Shown here one piece after another: positions 20,618 to 22,835 of a stretch of 22,835 nucleotides of DNA (positions are counted from its first letter, which is position 1; each line of letters opens with the position of its first letter). The notes below the pieces were generated by a model. It ran no database searches, was not told where the DNA came from, and saw nothing but the letters and a program-made list of their open reading frames with translations. Origin of the DNA: Gnetum montanum (Eukaryota; Streptophyta; Gnetopsida; Gnetales; Gnetaceae); NCBI GenBank assembly GCA_015680685.1, contig MNCI01002085.1, positions 165,597 to 188,431 on the forward strand. The letters run 5' to 3'. The translations under genes were made by a program, and so were the position numbers.

Positions 20618-21348
20618 ACATGTAGGCACAAGAAGTTAGAGGTTAGTTTTTAGAGTCAATCAGTAGTTTAGTTAGAATTTAGTTTTCATTTTTAGTTCTT
20701 CTCAACCCTTTCTCCCAGTGCATGTCGTAGTGTGATGATTGTAATTGTACGACACCTCCATTCGAGTGTGATGTACTTCGACACACACATGACTGGAAAT
20801 AAAGATCAAGATTACTTTATCATTGTAGCATTCACTTAGTTTAATAATTTAATTATTATTTACTACTTTCTTAATTAATCTCTCTCTCCTTCCTCTCCTA
20901 TCCCTATTAGTAAACATGAAATGAGTACAACTTAATCACGAGCATTTAAGTATAACTACTTGGTATCCCAGTAGCATACCTAGGGCATGCACTTGGTAAT
21001 CCAAGTGGTAGTACACGAGGTCCAAGATGTGTACAAATGATTAAGGATAGATGCTCATCACATTTAGGCTATCTTAGACTCTCTTCACCCTTTCCCTCTT
21101 AGTTAAAACAAGGTTACTTTCCATTGCCTCTAGGAGTAGCACTAGTCTAGGACCACATCATACACCTCACTCTAGAATAAAACATATGTGACAAAGAAAA
21201 TACTAGTCCAAGTGAGAAGATAGTAAACTGTGATCAACGAGTAACTATCTAGATACCACAACTAGCCCATCTGCGGAGTTTGACCAGATCATGTGTGAAA
21301 TGCTCGTATTCGTATGGTTGAGTGTAGGGGTACCTCATCACTAATCAT

Positions 21349-21366
21349 TGGCATCATTTTCAGGGA
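21349..21366 (+). other. Primer binding site of element 2 (tRNA-Asp type, decayed)
   Basis: TGGCATCATTTTCAGGGA starts one base after the LTR end, the same spacing as in element 1. It matches the Asp-type site at 12 of 18 positions; five of six mismatches are C to T or G to A. Confidence 0.62.
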
Positions 21367-21480
21367 TGGTGCTAGTTATTTACATTAGTTATATAACACA
21401 AGATTTTTGTAACAAAGTATTCATGATATATCTCTTAAAAAATAAATTAATTTTAATTAAGTCACACACAGTTCACAACA

Positions 21481-22769
21481 ATGTCTTTCTCACAAGACTC
21501 TGACAATGCAACAACGATTAAGGAAATTCATTGGAGAACCAACAAATTATATGATGATGAAGATAAATTTTTGAGCACTCAATATTATGAAGGAGTTCCC
21601 TATATTCATGAACATCCCAACGATGCTTAAAGACTTTCATCATCTAACTCTAACACCTCTAGTAAGGATGAGACATCACATAGAACGAGGAGGCCCGAAA
21701 GGCCTAGGACCTTCTCGATAGCTAACATGAACTTATTTGGGGATGATTGGAAGTCTTACAAAATTCATAATGAGTTTTACTATTCCTTCTCTTCCTCTAC
21801 TCCTTCAACGTCAAATTGTGACATGGATGACTATCTTTCAAGCGTTCGGCATAGAACTAAAAATCAAGCTCGCAAAGAAAATCAAGAACACCAACATGAA
21901 TAAGGAAAACATTGTCTCAATGCACAAACTCACAACCTACTTAGTGATGATGAAAACCTACTAGGAAATAAGAGCCTAAGGCCTATACAAGAGGTCATTC
22001 GAATATCCTACCAGCATAACAAAGAAAGTTGTCTACCCAGGCTTGATTTAAACAACTTTCCTAAGTTTTTTGAAGGCTATGATTTAGATCCGCAACATCA
22101 TCTACAAGCCTTCCATGGAAAGAACTTAAGCTCTTTTCTATAAAATTAATTGGCCAAGAAAAAGTGTGGTATAGATCATTAAAACCAAAATCAATCCGTA
22201 GTTGGCCAACAATGGTAGAACTCTTTACTGAACGATATGAAACCTATGCCAGAGTGTCAGAATTGAGGAAAAAAATCCAAGAGTGGAAACAAGCACAACA
22301 TGAATCCTTGGACATGGACTTAGAAAGATATTATGCACTTTTAAATAACTATCCAATCCATGGGTTCTCCGAGGAAAGGCTAATGTGTCACATCATGGAT
22401 GGGCTCCATAATGAAACAAAGGAAACCCTAGGGATGTATGCCCAAGGTCAACTATACAAGCTACAAACCAATCAACTCCAAGAGCTTATTAAGCAGGTAA
22501 CAAAAAAAGACAGAGAAATGGCTAAATGGGAGAATGTTAAAAACTCTCAATGGGATCAAAATCTTGAATTAGCAAAGGTCCATAACCATAAAGAGGAGAA
22601 ATTAGCTCATCTTGAGGAAGTGCAATCATTTCTACCTTTGCCAATGCAACAATCACTAGATGAAATTGAGGCAAAGATTAATAAGATTACAGAATGGGTG
22701 CATGGAAAATATGGAGAATATGCTACCAATAGTAGAGGTACAACTATGTCAAATCAAAAAATAGGATAG
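21481..22769 (+). pseudogene. gag: Element 2 gag (nearly open, broken)
   Basis: ATG 21481 (MSFSQDSDNATT) opens frame 1, which runs through NFPKFFEGYDLDPQHHLQAF (to ~22110) with two in-frame TAA codons, at 21628 and 21901, both explicable as former CAA. After a small deletion and shift near 22110 the capsid continues in frame 3: PWKELKLFSIKLIG, VWYRSLKPKSIRSWPTMVEL, HESLDMDLERYYALL, MDGLHNETKETLGMYAQGQL, ending with a Lys/Glu-rich, probably coiled segment at TAG 22767-22769. The ATG at 22164 is an internal Met, not a start. The block order is that of plant gypsy capsid (FEG...LxAF...FxLSLxGxAxxW...SW..). It is better preserved than the element 1 gag, which suggests a younger copy or slower decay. 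Confidence 0.85.
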
Positions 22770-22835
22770 GACACCACGCAATAATCATAACAAAGGGTAT
22801 AGGGTAATAAGAATAAGAACTCAACTATCAACTTC

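Larger units (their letters stand above)
20483..21347 (+). repeat. Element 2 5' LTR (left edge uncertain)
   Basis: The right end is firm: ...CTAATCA at 21347 followed by one T and the primer site. The left end is a guess at TGATAAATTG (20483); TGATGTCGG (20508) is an alternative. It contains a GATATC repeat, a TATA box, two CTTGGTA units (20959-20974 and 20992-21008) and a 3' tail near-identical to that of element 1. A copy of its 3' LTR outside the window would settle the start. Confidence 0.75.
20483..22835 (+). mobile_element. Element 2: second Tat-like LTR retrotransposon, 5' part
   Basis: LTR, primer site, leader and gag are in the same order and orientation as element 1, but clearly diverged from it. 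Gag homology and the shared LTR motifs show the two are related families. Protease and everything after it should lie beyond the window. From 22770 the gag frame is closed by TAG, but the sequence continues in an Asn/Lys-rich style, as expected before a zinc knuckle. Confidence 0.82.

Noticed and set aside
20880-20900. CTCTCTCCTTCCTCTCC run as a polypyrimidine regulatory tract
   Set aside because: Short and imperfect, inside the element 2 LTR; no supporting context.

Overview
The window looks like intergenic DNA from a seed plant with a large, methylated, retrotransposon-filled genome. A gymnosperm would fit, but this is inference: no host gene is present to fix the lineage. The DNA is AT-rich. 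Its coding traces are plant Ty3/gypsy polyproteins broken by stops and frameshifts. Many breaks have the form expected from deamination of methylated C (CAG to TAG, CGA to TGA, TGG to TAG or TGA). I find no intact host gene, tRNA, rRNA or CRISPR array.

Layout. (1) 1-2834: two direct copies of a ~1.15 kb sequence (19-1189 and 1686-2834), about 95% identical, separated by ~0.5 kb; family unknown. (2) 2835-5731: mostly unassigned sequence, with a hairpin near 4.1 kb and a minus-strand trace of a LINE-like reverse-transcriptase C-terminus at about 5.1-5.6 kb. (3) 5732-17370: an ~11.6 kb decayed LTR retrotransposon on the plus strand. In order it has a 5'-truncated 5' LTR, an Asp-tRNA-type primer site, gag, CCHC knuckle, protease, RT, RNase H and integrase, then a long spacer and an additional 3' ORF. 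That ORF has a segment resembling the plant-transposon-protein domain of Tat-lineage elements and a coiled-coil, Pro-rich tail. A polypurine tract and a 932 bp 3' LTR complete the element. (4) 17428-20357: a ~2.93 kb solo LTR of a different, chromovirus-like type, with related inverted ends and a perfect 5 bp target duplication TATCA. (5) About 20483 to the window end: the LTR, primer site and gag of a second, related Tat-like element in the same orientation, running out of the window.

The parts do not form a working host system; they record successive retroelement insertions and their decay. The most distinctive signals are the boxed solo LTR, the palindromic or repeated motifs just upstream of the TATA box in both Tat-like LTR types, a short CTTGGTA..CCCAGTAG array shared by the LTRs of both elements, near-identical LTR 3' tails in otherwise diverged LTRs, and the unexplained 1.15 kb duplicated block.
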